A DNA stretch of 64,000 nt from JADKAV01 sp963733395 (lineage in GTDB: Bacteria; Actinomycetota; Actinomycetes; S36-B12; UBA10799): contig CAVTCZ010000013.1 of assembly GCA_963733395.1 (NCBI GenBank), positions 62,001 through 126,000 of the forward strand, in the 5' to 3' direction. The notes below the pieces were generated by a model. That model saw only the letters and a list, made by a program, of their open reading frames with translations, was not told the DNA's origin and made no database searches. The translations under genes were made by a program, and so were the position numbers. Positions 52,066 to 60,639 of this stretch are shown here, one piece after another; the stretch's first letter is position 1, and each line of letters opens with the position of its first letter.

Positions 52066-52389
52066 ATGCGGCAGACTCCCCTCATGGATCGCCGGCATCC
52101 CGTCATCGCTGTGGGCATCGTCGTCCTGCAGATCCTGCAACTGCTCTCGCTCGCGGCATGGCTGTTCGCAGCGGTGTTCGCCGTGTCCGCGTTGGGGGAC
52201 CGCGGGGCCAATCCGGGGACATACTTCGCAGTGGGGGCGATCCTGCTGTACCCGGTGTGGCTGATCGGTCTGGGAGTCCTCACGTGGCTGCTGTACCGCC
52301 GCGAGCGGGCGGGATGGGCGCTGGCGGTGGCGGGGGTGGCGTCACTGCCAGTTCTGGCGCTGGTGGTCGTGACCCTGGCCACGCTGTGA
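52066..52389 (+). CDS. Small membrane protein of unknown function
   Basis: Three hydrophobic segments (VIAVGIVVLQILQLLSLAAWLFAA at the front, TYFAVGAILLYPVWLIGLGVLTWLL in the middle, WALAVAGVASLPVLALVVVTLATL at the end) fill nearly all of the 107 residues, separated by a short GDRGAN loop and a YRRERAG positive loop. ATG 52084 is an equally likely start. There is no recognisable family. It is divergent from the YihY gene. Confidence 0.6.
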   Translation: MRQTPLMDRRHPVIAVGIVVLQILQLLSLAAWLFAAVFAVSALGDRGANPGTYFAVGAILLYPVWLIGLGVLTWLLYRRERAGWALAVAGVASLPVLALVVVTLATL

Positions 52390-52555
52390 GCGCCGAGGGG
52401 TTCCCTCACCACCGGGCGCTGCTGATGCGCTGAGGTGCGCTGGCGCCCGATTGTGAGCCCGAGTTGTCTGATTCGGCGTGGTTCGGTGACGGGCAGTGAC
52501 CTCACATCCGGGCCAGCGGCGGCGGTCACCGCCCACTTGTGAGGACGCCGCGTCG

Positions 52556-52561
52556 TACGGT
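52556..52561 (+). promoter_or_regulatory. Candidate -10 box (TACGGT), leaderless start
   Basis: TACGGT ends 5 nt before ATG 52567; no Shine-Dalgarno lies between. Confidence 0.4.
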
Positions 52562-52566
52562 GGGGC

Positions 52567-53727
52567 ATGCGCTCATGGACTGCCTTGGCCCTGATCGCGC
52601 TGCTGCTGGCCGGATGCTCGAGCCCGGAGCAGCCCACCGCAGCCGCGCCGACCGACCATGGGACGTCCCACTCCGCGCACCCGTCGGAGGCGCCCGAGCT
52701 CAAGGCCGGCACCGGCGAACGTCTGATCACCGTCGGCGTACCCGTGGACTTCCAGCCGAAGGCACCCGAGGGTGCCACCGACGAGTACCGCTGTTTCGTG
52801 GTGGATCCCGGTCTTACCGAGGACGCCATGATCACTGGTACCGAGTTCGTACCGGGCAACCCCGCGATCGTGCACCACGCGATCCTGTACGCCGCCTACC
52901 CGCAGCAGGTGGCCGCGGCCGAACAGCTCGACGGGCAGGACCCCGGCCCCGGCTACGAATGCTTCGGCGGGTCGCGCCTGCCATCGCGTGGCGGTGACGC
53001 CCTGTCCGGACTCGACCAGTCCGACTGGATCACGGCCTGGGCACCCGGCGGCGGTGTGAACGAGTTGCCCGACGGCTACGGCATGTCGCTGCCCGCAGGC
53101 GGACGCGTGGTCATCCAGATGCACTACAACCTTCGCTCGGAGCAGGGGACCGACAACACCCAGGTGCGGCTGCGGGTCACGGACAAGAACCGCAAACCGC
53201 TGCAGACGATGTTGTTGCCCGCGCCGGTCGAGCTGCCCTGCACCCCGTCCGAATCCGGTCGGCTGTGCAACCGGACCGATGCCGTGGACGACGTCATCAG
53301 CCGTTTCGGGGTGGGAAGTGGTGCGACTATCGCGGGTCTGCAGATGCTGTGCGGCGGCGATCCGGACAACCCCCGCGCCGGATCCGTCCAGACGTGTGAC
53401 CGTCCCGTGACGAAGGAGTCGCGGATCTTCGCCGTGGCCGGGCACATGCACCTGCTCGGCCGCCAGATCACGGTGACCCTCAACCCGGGCCAGCCGGACG
53501 AGAAGGTGCTGCTGGACATCCCCAACTGGGATTTCGACCAGCAAGGTGCCAGGCCCCTGAAGACGCCGGTGACGGTCGAGCCGGGCGACACCCTGCGGGT
53601 GCGTTGCCGGCATGACGCCGGGCTGCGTTCGCAACTGCCGGCGCTGCAGGGCACCGGTCCGCGGTACGTGGTCTGGGGCGAGGGAACCGCCGACGAGATG
53701 TGCTTGGCCATCCTGATCAACGGGTAG
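52567..53727 (+). CDS. Copper type II ascorbate-dependent monooxygenase-like lipoprotein
   Basis: A lipoprotein signal peptide (TALALIALLLAGC, lipobox Cys near residue 18) anchors the protein outside the membrane. The 386 residues show the PHM/DBM-type copper ligands: a His pair in NPAIVHHAILY near residue 103, MHYN in VVIQMHYN, the paired His/Met of FAVAGHMHLLGR near 296, and a C-terminal RCRHD and EMCLAIL Met. Several Cys residues could form disulfides. Such enzymes hydroxylate C-H bonds with copper and ascorbate. Bacterial relatives are widespread but uncharacterised. Confidence 0.8.
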   Translation: MRSWTALALIALLLAGCSSPEQPTAAAPTDHGTSHSAHPSEAPELKAGTGERLITVGVPVDFQPKAPEGATDEYRCFVVDPGLTEDAMITGTEFVPGNPAIVHHAILYAAYPQQVAAAEQLDGQDPGPGYECFGGSRLPSRGGDALSGLDQSDWITAWAPGGGVNELPDGYGMSLPAGGRVVIQMHYNLRSEQGTDNTQVRLRVTDKNRKPLQTMLLPAPVELPCTPSESGRLCNRTDAVDDVISRFGVGSGATIAGLQMLCGGDPDNPRAGSVQTCDRPVTKESRIFAVAGHMHLLGRQITVTLNPGQPDEKVLLDIPNWDFDQQGARPLKTPVTVEPGDTLRVRCRHDAGLRSQLPALQGTGPRYVVWGEGTADEMCLAILING

Positions 53728-53731
53728 TGCG

Positions 53732-53737
53732 TACGAT
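53732..53737 (+). promoter_or_regulatory. Candidate -10 box (TACGAT), leaderless start
   Basis: TACGAT ends 7 nt before ATG 53745. It lies just after the stop of the copper lipoprotein gene, so the amidase may be transcribed separately. Confidence 0.4.
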
Positions 53738-53744
53738 CGGGCGC

Positions 53745-55139
53745 ATGCAGATCAGCACCTTCGGTGACGACGCCCTCGGCGACATGGACACAGTGGCACT
53801 GCGGGAGGCGCTCGCATCGCGCGCGGTGAGTCCCGAGGAGCTGCGGCAAGCGGCCATGGCGCGGGCCGAGGCGGCCGCCCGGCTCAACGCCTGCGTGACC
53901 TGGTTGGATCCGCAGAAGCAGACCGATGGCGAGTTCGCCGGGATCCCCACCGTCTTGAAGGACAACGAGGAGATGACCGGGTACCCGACCACGTTCGGTT
54001 CCCGGGCGGTGCCCAGGCACCCCGCGGAGCACGACTCCCGCTTCGCGGCCCAGTGGCGGCAGCTGGGGTTCGAGACCCTGGCCAAGAGCGCTTTGCCGGA
54101 GTTCGGGCTGACGGCCACGACCGAGTCCCTGGATCATGGCGCCACCCGCAACCCGTGGGGGCTCGACTACAGCACCGGTGGTTCCTCCGGCGGCTCGGCG
54201 GCGCTGGTCGCGGCCGGGGTGGTGCCGATCGCCCACGCCAACGACGGCGGTGGGTCGATCCGGATCCCGGCCTCGTGCTGCGGCCTGGTGGGGCTCAAAC
54301 CGTCGCGCGGGCGTCTGGTCGACGTCGAGGCGATGGATCGGCTGCCGGTGAACATCGTGACCCAGGGGGTGGTCACGCGTTCGGTCCGGGACACCGTCGC
54401 CTTCTATGAGGCGATGGCCAAGATCCATCCTGCGGACGACCTCCCACCCATCGGGCCGGTGGGCGATCCCGGGAGGTTGCGCATCGCCGTCATCACCGAA
54501 GGAGTCGCGGGCATGCCCGTCGATGGCGAGGTGCGAGACGCCGTGACCGACGCCGCGCCGCTGTGTGAACGCCTCGGGCACGACGTCGAGGTGATCGACA
54601 ACCCCTTCCCGGACCAGATCGCGCAGGACTTCCTGCGCTACTGGGGGATGCTGGCCTTCTCTCTGCACCGCCTCGGGGGGCAGGTGTTCGGCAAGGACTA
54701 CGCCCCCGACCGCCTCGAACCCCTCACCCTGCATCTGTCGAAGTTCTTCTCGTCGGTGGCCGTGGGCCTGCCCGGCTCGCTGCGGCGGCTGCGGCGGTTC
54801 GGGGAGGTGTACGACTCGCTGCTCGGGGACTTCGACGTCCATCTGTCCCCGGTGCTAGCCAGCCCGCCGGTCCGGATCGGACACCTGGGACCGGAGCTGG
54901 ATCCCCGCACGCACCTGATCCGGCTACTGCGCTATGACTCCTTCGCCCCGCTGCAGAACGTGTCCGGCGCGCCGGCGATCTCCCTGCCGATGGCCACGTC
55001 GTCGCGCGGCCTGCCGATCGGCATGCACTTCGCCGCCCGGGTGGGCCAGGAGCAGATGCTGCTCGATCTCGCGGCATCGCTGGAAGCTGCCCGACCCTGG
55101 GCGCGCATCGACAGCACTTCGGATTCCCGGGGGGCGTGA
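53745..55139 (+). CDS. Amidase signature family protein
   Basis: The Ser-cisSer-Lys triad region of the amidase family is visible: Lys in PTVLKDNEEMTGY near residue 73, the first Ser in DYSTGGSSGGSAALVAAG near 144-150 and the downstream HANDGGGSIRIPASCCGLVGLKPSRGR that carries the acyl-enzyme nucleophile. The 464-residue length is normal. Substrates range from amides and nylon oligomers to Gln-tRNA; no gatB/gatC neighbours are present, so a catabolic amidase is likely. The frame extends upstream to 53700, but ATG 53745 is preferred because of the -10 box. Confidence 0.9.
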   Translation: MQISTFGDDALGDMDTVALREALASRAVSPEELRQAAMARAEAAARLNACVTWLDPQKQTDGEFAGIPTVLKDNEEMTGYPTTFGSRAVPRHPAEHDSRFAAQWRQLGFETLAKSALPEFGLTATTESLDHGATRNPWGLDYSTGGSSGGSAALVAAGVVPIAHANDGGGSIRIPASCCGLVGLKPSRGRLVDVEAMDRLPVNIVTQGVVTRSVRDTVAFYEAMAKIHPADDLPPIGPVGDPGRLRIAVITEGVAGMPVDGEVRDAVTDAAPLCERLGHDVEVIDNPFPDQIAQDFLRYWGMLAFSLHRLGGQVFGKDYAPDRLEPLTLHLSKFFSSVAVGLPGSLRRLRRFGEVYDSLLGDFDVHLSPVLASPPVRIGHLGPELDPRTHLIRLLRYDSFAPLQNVSGAPAISLPMATSSRGLPIGMHFAARVGQEQMLLDLAASLEAARPWARIDSTSDSRGA

Positions 55140-55149
55140 GGGTCGGGCA

Positions 55150-55169
55150 GTGGCCACAGCGACGGCCAC
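55150..55169 (+). terminator. Hairpin after the amidase gene
   Basis: GTGGCC-ACAGCGAC-GGCCAC begins 11 bp after the amidase stop. No T-tract follows. It is a plausible but weak terminator. Confidence 0.35.
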
Positions 55170-55304
55170 ACGAGCTGGATTCCGATCATTCCGCGACGTC
55201 CGCATCCTGGCTTGGGGGATCGGCGGCGCTCGTTGCGGGAGAGCTCTCACCACGTGCAGCCGGAAGGGCGAACCGGCCACACCGCCGGGCGACCACCAGC
55301 TCAC

Positions 55305-55329
55305 ACTCCGCCCTCAGATCCGAAGCACC
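55305..55329 (-). repeat. Family D motif, inverted solitary copy
   Basis: On the minus strand this reads GGTGCTTCGGATCTGAGGGC, related to the 42894 copy but with more changes in the second half. No family A palindrome is adjacent. It lies in the 260-bp gap before the acyltransferase gene. Confidence 0.4.
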
Positions 55330-55399
55330 GCATTGACCGGACGGCGGCGGCCGAACAAGCGTAGATTTGGCACACAAGCCGGCAGTAGGGGAGTGGGTC

Positions 55400-56923
55400 A
55401 TGGCGACAGCGTCGATGAGTGTGCAGGATGCCTTGTGGTTGACGATGGACCGGCCCAACAACCTGATGGTGGTCGACGGGTCGATGGTCCTGCGCGGCAC
55501 GCCGAGCATCGACGACGTGCGAGCCGTTCTGGAAGACGCCGTGGAGCGCTTCCCGGTGCTGGGTCGCCGCGCGATCAAGTCCGGACTCGGGTGGGCATGG
55601 GAGGACGACCCGGACTTCGACCTCGACCGGCACGTCAATCTCGTGGAACTCGAGCCCGGGATGGGGATCGCCGACCTTCAGCAGTTCATGGCCGAGCAGC
55701 GCTCGATCCCGCTGCCGAAGGACCGCCCCATGTGGACCTGCTTCCTGCTCACCCCGCTGACGCTGGCCGACGGCACCCAGGGCGCGGCCTGGATGAGTCG
55801 GTTCCACCACGCCATCGCCGACGGTGTGCGGCTGACCCAGGTCATGCTCGGACTGTGCGAGACCGAGGGCGTGGCGGCGCCCGCCGTCGTCGCCCGCACC
55901 GGCGTGCAGTCCGAAGATGCGGCAAGTGGCGTCGAGGAGGTCGGGCGGGTCGCGGTCCATGCCGCCGAAGAAGTGGCGCACGTGGTCGAGCACGGTGTCG
56001 GTGATGTCGCGACCGAGGCCGCGCACGCCGTCCGCAACCCGCTGTCCGCCCTGGCCCATCTGCCCGGGCGCGCGTTTGGGATCGCCAAGGCCGGGGTGCA
56101 CGGGGTCGAGGAGAGCCTGTCCCTGGTCAAGCACCCGGACCGTCTCTTGGACGCACTGGAAGTGCTGGGCGCTGAGTCCCACCGCAGCCTGAACGACCTG
56201 TCGTCTGTCACCAAGATCGCCCTGACCACCGCCGACGAGACCGTCTGGAGCGGCGAGCCCAGCACCCACAAGGCTGTGGCCTGGTCCGAACAGGTTCCAT
56301 TGGAGGACATCAAGTCGTTGGGCCGGCTTGCCGGTGCCACCGTCAACGATGTCCTGCTGGCCGCGATCTCCGGTGGCCTGCAGCGGTACTTGGACGAGCA
56401 GGGCGCCTCACTGCGCGAGGTCGCGTGGATGGTCCCGGTCAACCTCAAGCCGTTCGAGGACAACCTGCCGCCGGACCTCGGCAACTACTTCGCCTTGGTG
56501 TTCCTGCCCATGCCGTTGGACGAGCCGGACCCGAAACCCCGGCTGGAGCAGATGCACCAGCGGATGAAGCGGATCAAGAACTCCGACGAGGCGGTGCTCA
56601 CGTTCGGACTGCAGCGGGTGGTCTCGATGTCCCCCGGGCAGATCGCCTTCTTCCTCACCAACTTCTTCGCCAACAAGGCCGTGGGAGTGCTCACCAACGT
56701 CCCCGGTCCGACGGGTCTGCTGCGGTTCGCCGGCGTGGACGTCGATCAGGTCGTCGGCTTCGCCCCGTGCTCGGGCAACCAGCCGATGACGGCCACGATC
56801 TTCAGTTACAACGGCGGTGTCACGATCGGTTTCGCCACCGACGCGGCCCTGCTGCCGAACCCGGACCTGCTCGTCAGCTACGTCATGGAGGATCTCGACC
56901 GGATGCGCGAGGAGCTTTCCTGA
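55400..56923 (+). CDS. Wax ester synthase/diacylglycerol acyltransferase (WS/DGAT)
   Basis: WS/DGAT enzymes make triacylglycerol or wax esters from acyl-CoA. The active-site HHxxxDG motif is present as FHHAIADGVRL near residue 135. Other conserved segments are the N-terminal DALWLTMDRPNNLM, the PVLGRR region, VNDVLLAAISGGLQRYL, MVPVNLK and the C-terminal NVPGPTGLLRFAG. The 507-residue length is slightly long because of an Ala/Val/His-rich insertion (about residues 175-235). ATG 55400 follows AGGGGAG. Triacylglycerol storage is common in actinobacteria. It appears monocistronic. Confidence 0.92.
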   Translation: MATASMSVQDALWLTMDRPNNLMVVDGSMVLRGTPSIDDVRAVLEDAVERFPVLGRRAIKSGLGWAWEDDPDFDLDRHVNLVELEPGMGIADLQQFMAEQRSIPLPKDRPMWTCFLLTPLTLADGTQGAAWMSRFHHAIADGVRLTQVMLGLCETEGVAAPAVVARTGVQSEDAASGVEEVGRVAVHAAEEVAHVVEHGVGDVATEAAHAVRNPLSALAHLPGRAFGIAKAGVHGVEESLSLVKHPDRLLDALEVLGAESHRSLNDLSSVTKIALTTADETVWSGEPSTHKAVAWSEQVPLEDIKSLGRLAGATVNDVLLAAISGGLQRYLDEQGASLREVAWMVPVNLKPFEDNLPPDLGNYFALVFLPMPLDEPDPKPRLEQMHQRMKRIKNSDEAVLTFGLQRVVSMSPGQIAFFLTNFFANKAVGVLTNVPGPTGLLRFAGVDVDQVVGFAPCSGNQPMTATIFSYNGGVTIGFATDAALLPNPDLLVSYVMEDLDRMREELS

Positions 56924-56999
56924 CGAGACTCCCAGGCAGTGCGATTCAGGTATGGGAGTGTGTGATTGCATGCCCGAACCCGTCTGACAGACTGGTGCG

Positions 57000-58061
57000 A
57001 TGATGCTTCCTGCGGCAGCCGCCAGCGGAGGCGAACCGACACTACTGATCCCAGCCTGGCTGTGGGCGCTGACTGTCGGAATCGTCGTCCTGCTGATCGC
57101 TTTCGAGTTCGTCCAGGCCACCCGGAACCCGCATGAGGTCCACATCCGGGAAGCCGCGATCCAGTCGATCATCTACGTGGGGATCGCAATCGCCTACGGT
57201 GTGTTCTTCGCCTGGTGGAGCGCCGACCAGACTCCGCCGAAGGGTGGCTCGTACGGCCTGGAGTACTTCGCCGGGTGGTTGATCGAGAAGAGCCTCTCGG
57301 TGGACAACCTCTTCGTGTTCGTGATCATCATGACGTCGTTCGCCGTGCCGAAGATCTACCAGCAGAAGGTGCTGATGGCCGGCATCGCCGGTGCCCTGGT
57401 GCTGCGCACCATCTTCATCTTCGTCGGTGCCGCGGCCTTGGAGGCGTTCGCTTTCACCTACGTGATCTTCGGGGCGTTCCTGATCTACACGGCGATCTCG
57501 CTGGCGCGGCACCGCGACGAGGAGCCGGAGTTCAACGAGGGCAAAGTGGTGAGGCTGGCCAAACGCTTCCTGCCTTTCACCGACGAGTACGACGGACCGC
57601 ACCTGCACACCAGGGTGAACGGCAAGTTGTTCGGGACCCCCCTGCTCATGGTGATGATCGCGATCTTCGCAACCGACATCATCTTCGCCCTCGACTCGAT
57701 TCCCGCGGTCTACGGCGTGACGAACGAGCCGTTCATCGTGTTCGCCGCCAACGCGTTCGCCCTGCTCGGCCTGCGTGCCCTGTACTTCCTGGTCGCCGGG
57801 TTGCTCGACCGACTGGTCTACCTGTCGCTGGGCCTGGCGGTCATCCTGGCCTTCATCGGGGTGAAGCTGATCCTGGTGTTCTTCGGCATCCACATCGACA
57901 TCTGGGTCTCCCTCGGCATCATCATCGGCGTGCTCATCATCACGACCGTCGCCTCGCTGATCAAGGTGCGCCGGGATCCGTCGGCCGTGGCGCACGCGGG
58001 TGCCATCCCCGGATTCGAGCACAAGAAGGGCGAGGAGAAGGGCAAGGCGCAGGGCAAGTAG
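57000..58061 (+). CDS. TerC family integral membrane protein
   Basis: About nine membrane helices and the two acidic TerC motifs are present: EKSLSVDNLFVFVIIM near residue 97 and FATDIIFALDSIPAV near 222, whose Asp residues are thought to bind a metal. TerC proteins are linked to tellurite resistance and, in several bacteria, to manganese export associated with secretion. The length of 353 residues is normal, and the C-terminal tail is Lys/Glu/Gly rich. The 76-bp leader is too short for a yybP-ykoY manganese riboswitch. CAGACT lies 6 nt before ATG 57000. Confidence 0.92.
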   Translation: MMLPAAAASGGEPTLLIPAWLWALTVGIVVLLIAFEFVQATRNPHEVHIREAAIQSIIYVGIAIAYGVFFAWWSADQTPPKGGSYGLEYFAGWLIEKSLSVDNLFVFVIIMTSFAVPKIYQQKVLMAGIAGALVLRTIFIFVGAAALEAFAFTYVIFGAFLIYTAISLARHRDEEPEFNEGKVVRLAKRFLPFTDEYDGPHLHTRVNGKLFGTPLLMVMIAIFATDIIFALDSIPAVYGVTNEPFIVFAANAFALLGLRALYFLVAGLLDRLVYLSLGLAVILAFIGVKLILVFFGIHIDIWVSLGIIIGVLIITTVASLIKVRRDPSAVAHAGAIPGFEHKKGEEKGKAQGK

Positions 58062-58076
58062 GGCGCTGCCTGCGGA

Positions 58077-58376
58077 TCAGAGGGCCCGGATCAGGGCAGC
58101 CGTGCCAGCCCCCACCAGCACGACCACGAGGAACGGTGCGCGCAGCATGAGTGCCACTGCCGCCGCCGCCACTGCGGCCAGCCGCGCGTCCACCACAACA
58201 GCCATTCCCTGGCCCACCGTGACCACGGCGAGCAGCGCGGACAGCAGCGCCACCGGGAACATCGCCACGAGTTGTGCGATGACCGGCTTGTCGAGGTAGT
58301 GCTCGGGCACCACGAAGCCGAGGGCCTTCAGGCCATAGCAGGCTGCGGCGCCGAGCAGCACCGCCAGCCAGATCAT
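58077..58376 (-). CDS. azlD: AzlD family branched-chain amino-acid exporter subunit
   Basis: This 99-residue protein has four hydrophobic segments and the AzlD pattern (ACYGLKALGFVVPEHYLDKP...VAMFPVALLSALLAV). Its ATG at 58376 overlaps the azlC stop by 4 nt (ATGA), the usual azlCD coupling. AzlCD pairs export branched-chain amino acids or related compounds. It ends 15 bp from the convergent terC stop. Confidence 0.88.
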   Translation of the reverse strand: MIWLAVLLGAAACYGLKALGFVVPEHYLDKPVIAQLVAMFPVALLSALLAVVTVGQGMAVVVDARLAAVAAAAVALMLRAPFLVVVLVGAGTAALIRAL

Positions 58377-59056
58377 GTCGACCGCCGCAGGAACAGCATC
58401 GGCACCAGGGCCGCGCACAGGACGGGCAGACCCGGGGACAGGGCCGGGGTCAGCGCCACGCCGACCACGGCGCTGAGCACAGCGACCCCCAGCAGTCGGC
58501 GACTGGTGATCTGCGGCCACAGCAGCGCCAGGAAGGCCGCGGGCACGGCGGCGTCGAGGCCCCACCGCGTGGGATCGCCGATACTGTTGGCGCCCAACGC
58601 CCCGCCGAGGCTGCCGAGGTTCCAGAGGACGAACACGCTGATCCCGGTCGACCAGAACGCCAGCGCCGGGTGCGGGACCGGGCGGTCGTAGTGGGCCAGC
58701 GCCATGGCCGACGACTCGTCGATGGTCAGGTGCGCGGCCGGCACCGACAATGCCGGCGACGGCTGCAGGATCTGCCGCATCCGCAGCCCGTAGAACAGGT
58801 TGCGCAAGCCCAGCAGTGCGCTACTGGCGGCGGCCACGACGGCTGAGCCGCCGCCGGCGAGAACGGAGACCAGGGCGAACTGCGACGCGCCGGTGAACAT
58901 CAAGGCGCTCAGCGTCATCGTCTGCCAGACGGACAGCCCGGAGGTCACCGACAGCGCCCCGAAGGAGATCCCGTAGGCCCCGGTGGTGAGCCCGATCGTC
59001 GCCGCCTCGACGACCACCCCGCGCGGGGTGTCGTCAGGTCGTTCCGTACCACTCAC
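58373..59056 (-). CDS. azlC: AzlC family branched-chain amino-acid exporter subunit
   Basis: Six to seven membrane helices and the conserved AzlC segments are seen: TTGAYGISFGALSV, LMFTGASQFALVSVLAGG, LGLRNLFYGLRM and HLTIDESSAMAL. The length is 227 residues. GTG 59056 overlaps the upstream membrane-protein stop by 23 bp, suggesting a three-gene unit with azlD downstream. Only substrates of the family are known in general terms; specificity is not readable here. Confidence 0.9.
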   Translation of the reverse strand: MSGTERPDDTPRGVVVEAATIGLTTGAYGISFGALSVTSGLSVWQTMTLSALMFTGASQFALVSVLAGGGSAVVAAASSALLGLRNLFYGLRMRQILQPSPALSVPAAHLTIDESSAMALAHYDRPVPHPALAFWSTGISVFVLWNLGSLGGALGANSIGDPTRWGLDAAVPAAFLALLWPQITSRRLLGVAVLSAVVGVALTPALSPGLPVLCAALVPMLFLRRST

Positions 59057-59435
59057 GTACGCCTCGGGAGTTGTTGAGCAACAGGACCAGTGCGCTGACG
59101 GCGATCATCAGCAGGCCGGTGCCGTGGAAGATGTACAGGACGCCGAAGACCAGGTTGATCCCGGCCAGGAGGTTCACCACGGTCCACCCGTAGTCCATCC
59201 CGGCGAGGATCCCCTTGCCCAGCCAGATGTAGGCGAAGAACAGGAACAGCGACAGGGCCGCGCTGATCACCCAGTACCAGTCGCTGACCGGTTCGGCGAA
59301 TATCTCCTGGGCCTGGCCCGGCCGCAGCCACAGCACCGCCGCGGCGACGGCGGACAGCAGTTGCAGCAGAGCGGTCAGATAGGCCAGCAGCCCCAGCGCG
59401 GTTGCAGACGCTGGCCGCGAGCGGTCGGGATCCAT
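59034..59435 (-). CDS. Small membrane protein upstream of azlCD
   Basis: This 133-residue protein has four hydrophobic segments (ALGLLAYLTALLQLLSAVAAAVLWL, VISAALSLFLFFAYIWLGKGI, TVVNLLAGINLVFGVLYIF, LLMIAVSALVLLL) and a short C-terminal tail GVREWYGTT. I do not recognise it. The 3' end overlaps azlC, so its translation is likely coupled to the exporter, but a functional link is unproven. It diverges from the secreted metalloprotease gene. Confidence 0.65.
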   Translation of the reverse strand: MDPDRSRPASATALGLLAYLTALLQLLSAVAAAVLWLRPGQAQEIFAEPVSDWYWVISAALSLFLFFAYIWLGKGILAGMDYGWTVVNLLAGINLVFGVLYIFHGTGLLMIAVSALVLLLNNSRGVREWYGTT

Positions 59436-59460
59436 GCGCTGCAGTATGGCAGCGGCTGGG

Positions 59461-59466
59461 TACCGT
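59461..59466 (+). promoter_or_regulatory. Candidate -10 box (TACCGT), leaderless start
   Basis: TACCGT ends 7 nt before ATG 59474 with no ribosome binding site. Confidence 0.4.
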
Positions 59467-59473
59467 GGATGTC

Positions 59474-60595
59474 ATGGCGGCCCTTATGACTGTGGGCGTG
59501 GCGGCGGTGGTAGGAATCGCCACGGCTGCTCCTGGTGTGCCGTCGGCGCAGCAGGTGGTGCTGGGCGTCACCGCCGACGACGGCCGCTATGCCGGGGCAC
59601 CTCGGCAAAGCGCTGTGGACGCCGACTACTACCTGGTCGACGCGTCCGGGCACTGGGCAGCGCCCCGCTGCATCGGCGATGGCCGCAGCGGCCCCCGGGT
59701 GCAGCCGGTATTCGTGTACCGCAAGGGATCGGACAACCGGTACAACCAGTACCGGGTGGTCCTGCAACGATCCACGGATCTGACAACCGGGATCGTGGAG
59801 CGGTCCTCCGGGGCCCGGCGCACGGTGCGCTGGGTCCAGGACGGCAACTGCCGGCCAGTCATCTGGCAGGTCGGGGTGCCCGCCTCGATGACTCACGATC
59901 TGCAGTCCGTGCGGCAGTACCTGACGCGTCACGACGCCCGCTTCACCCGCACGGATCGGGTCTACAGCCTCTGGGTCGATTCCACGACCAGCCCGACCTG
60001 GTCGGGTCTCGGGGGTGACCGGTGGTCGGCCACGTGGAGCTCATCGTGGGGCTTCGTGTGGGTTGATGCCCACGAACTGGGACATGCGCTGGGGGCGGTC
60101 CGTGCGGGCGCGCCCCATGCCACCGGCAAAGGCCACTGCTACGACGGCTACGACCTCATGTGCTACTCCGATGGTGGGCCGGGCTGGCGCAAGTTCAGAG
60201 CATGTCCGTGGCCCGGCGCCCAGTACCGGCTGGACTGCGGCGACGACGACTACTTCGCGATCTCGCCGCGCAAGGGTTCGTGGCTGGCGCGCAACCCGTC
60301 GGCGAACGTGGCCAACTCCCGCTTCCTCGCCAAGGTGCCTCGGCGCACACTGCCGTCGGAGCCCCCCGCCCCGGCCGACGTCGCCCGGGACGCCTACGCC
60401 GTGACCTGGACGCCTGAGCCAGGGGTGCGCTACGACGTAGGCGCGCGGGAGAAGGGCGCCAGCATCATCTGGCTGGCCCAGGACGCCACATCCGGGCGGG
60501 TGGAACTGCTGGATCTGAGCCCTTCGACCCAGGTGTTCGTGCGTGCTGTCAACGATGCGGGCTACTCCAGCCGGGTCCGGGCAGTGCTGCGCTGA
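59474..60595 (+). CDS. Secreted zinc metallopeptidase (zincin) with C-terminal fibronectin-like domain
   Basis: A short signal peptide (LMTVGVAAVVGIATAAPGVPSA) is followed by the mature enzyme. The zinc motif HELGHALGAV lies near residue 199 in WVDAHELGHALGAVRAGAPH, and the Met-turn candidate YDLMCYSDGG follows about 30 residues later, as in metzincins. Cys residues around CYDGYDLMCYSD, KFRACPWP and LDCGDDDYF may form disulfides. From about residue 300 the sequence resembles a fibronectin type III-like beta domain (AVTWTPEPGVRYDVGAREKG...VFVRAVNDAGYSSRV). The 373-residue product starts at ATG 59474. Target proteins are unknown. Confidence 0.8.
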   Translation: MAALMTVGVAAVVGIATAAPGVPSAQQVVLGVTADDGRYAGAPRQSAVDADYYLVDASGHWAAPRCIGDGRSGPRVQPVFVYRKGSDNRYNQYRVVLQRSTDLTTGIVERSSGARRTVRWVQDGNCRPVIWQVGVPASMTHDLQSVRQYLTRHDARFTRTDRVYSLWVDSTTSPTWSGLGGDRWSATWSSSWGFVWVDAHELGHALGAVRAGAPHATGKGHCYDGYDLMCYSDGGPGWRKFRACPWPGAQYRLDCGDDDYFAISPRKGSWLARNPSANVANSRFLAKVPRRTLPSEPPAPADVARDAYAVTWTPEPGVRYDVGAREKGASIIWLAQDATSGRVELLDLSPSTQVFVRAVNDAGYSSRVRAVLR

Positions 60596-60639
60596 GTGTC
60601 GCGCGCGGAACCGGACGGTGGCCCCATTACCGTGAAACG

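Noticed and set aside
56924..56999. Manganese (yybP-ykoY) riboswitch upstream of terC
   Set aside because: The leader is only 76 bp and lacks the conserved loops; a -10 box six bases before the start suggests no leader at all.
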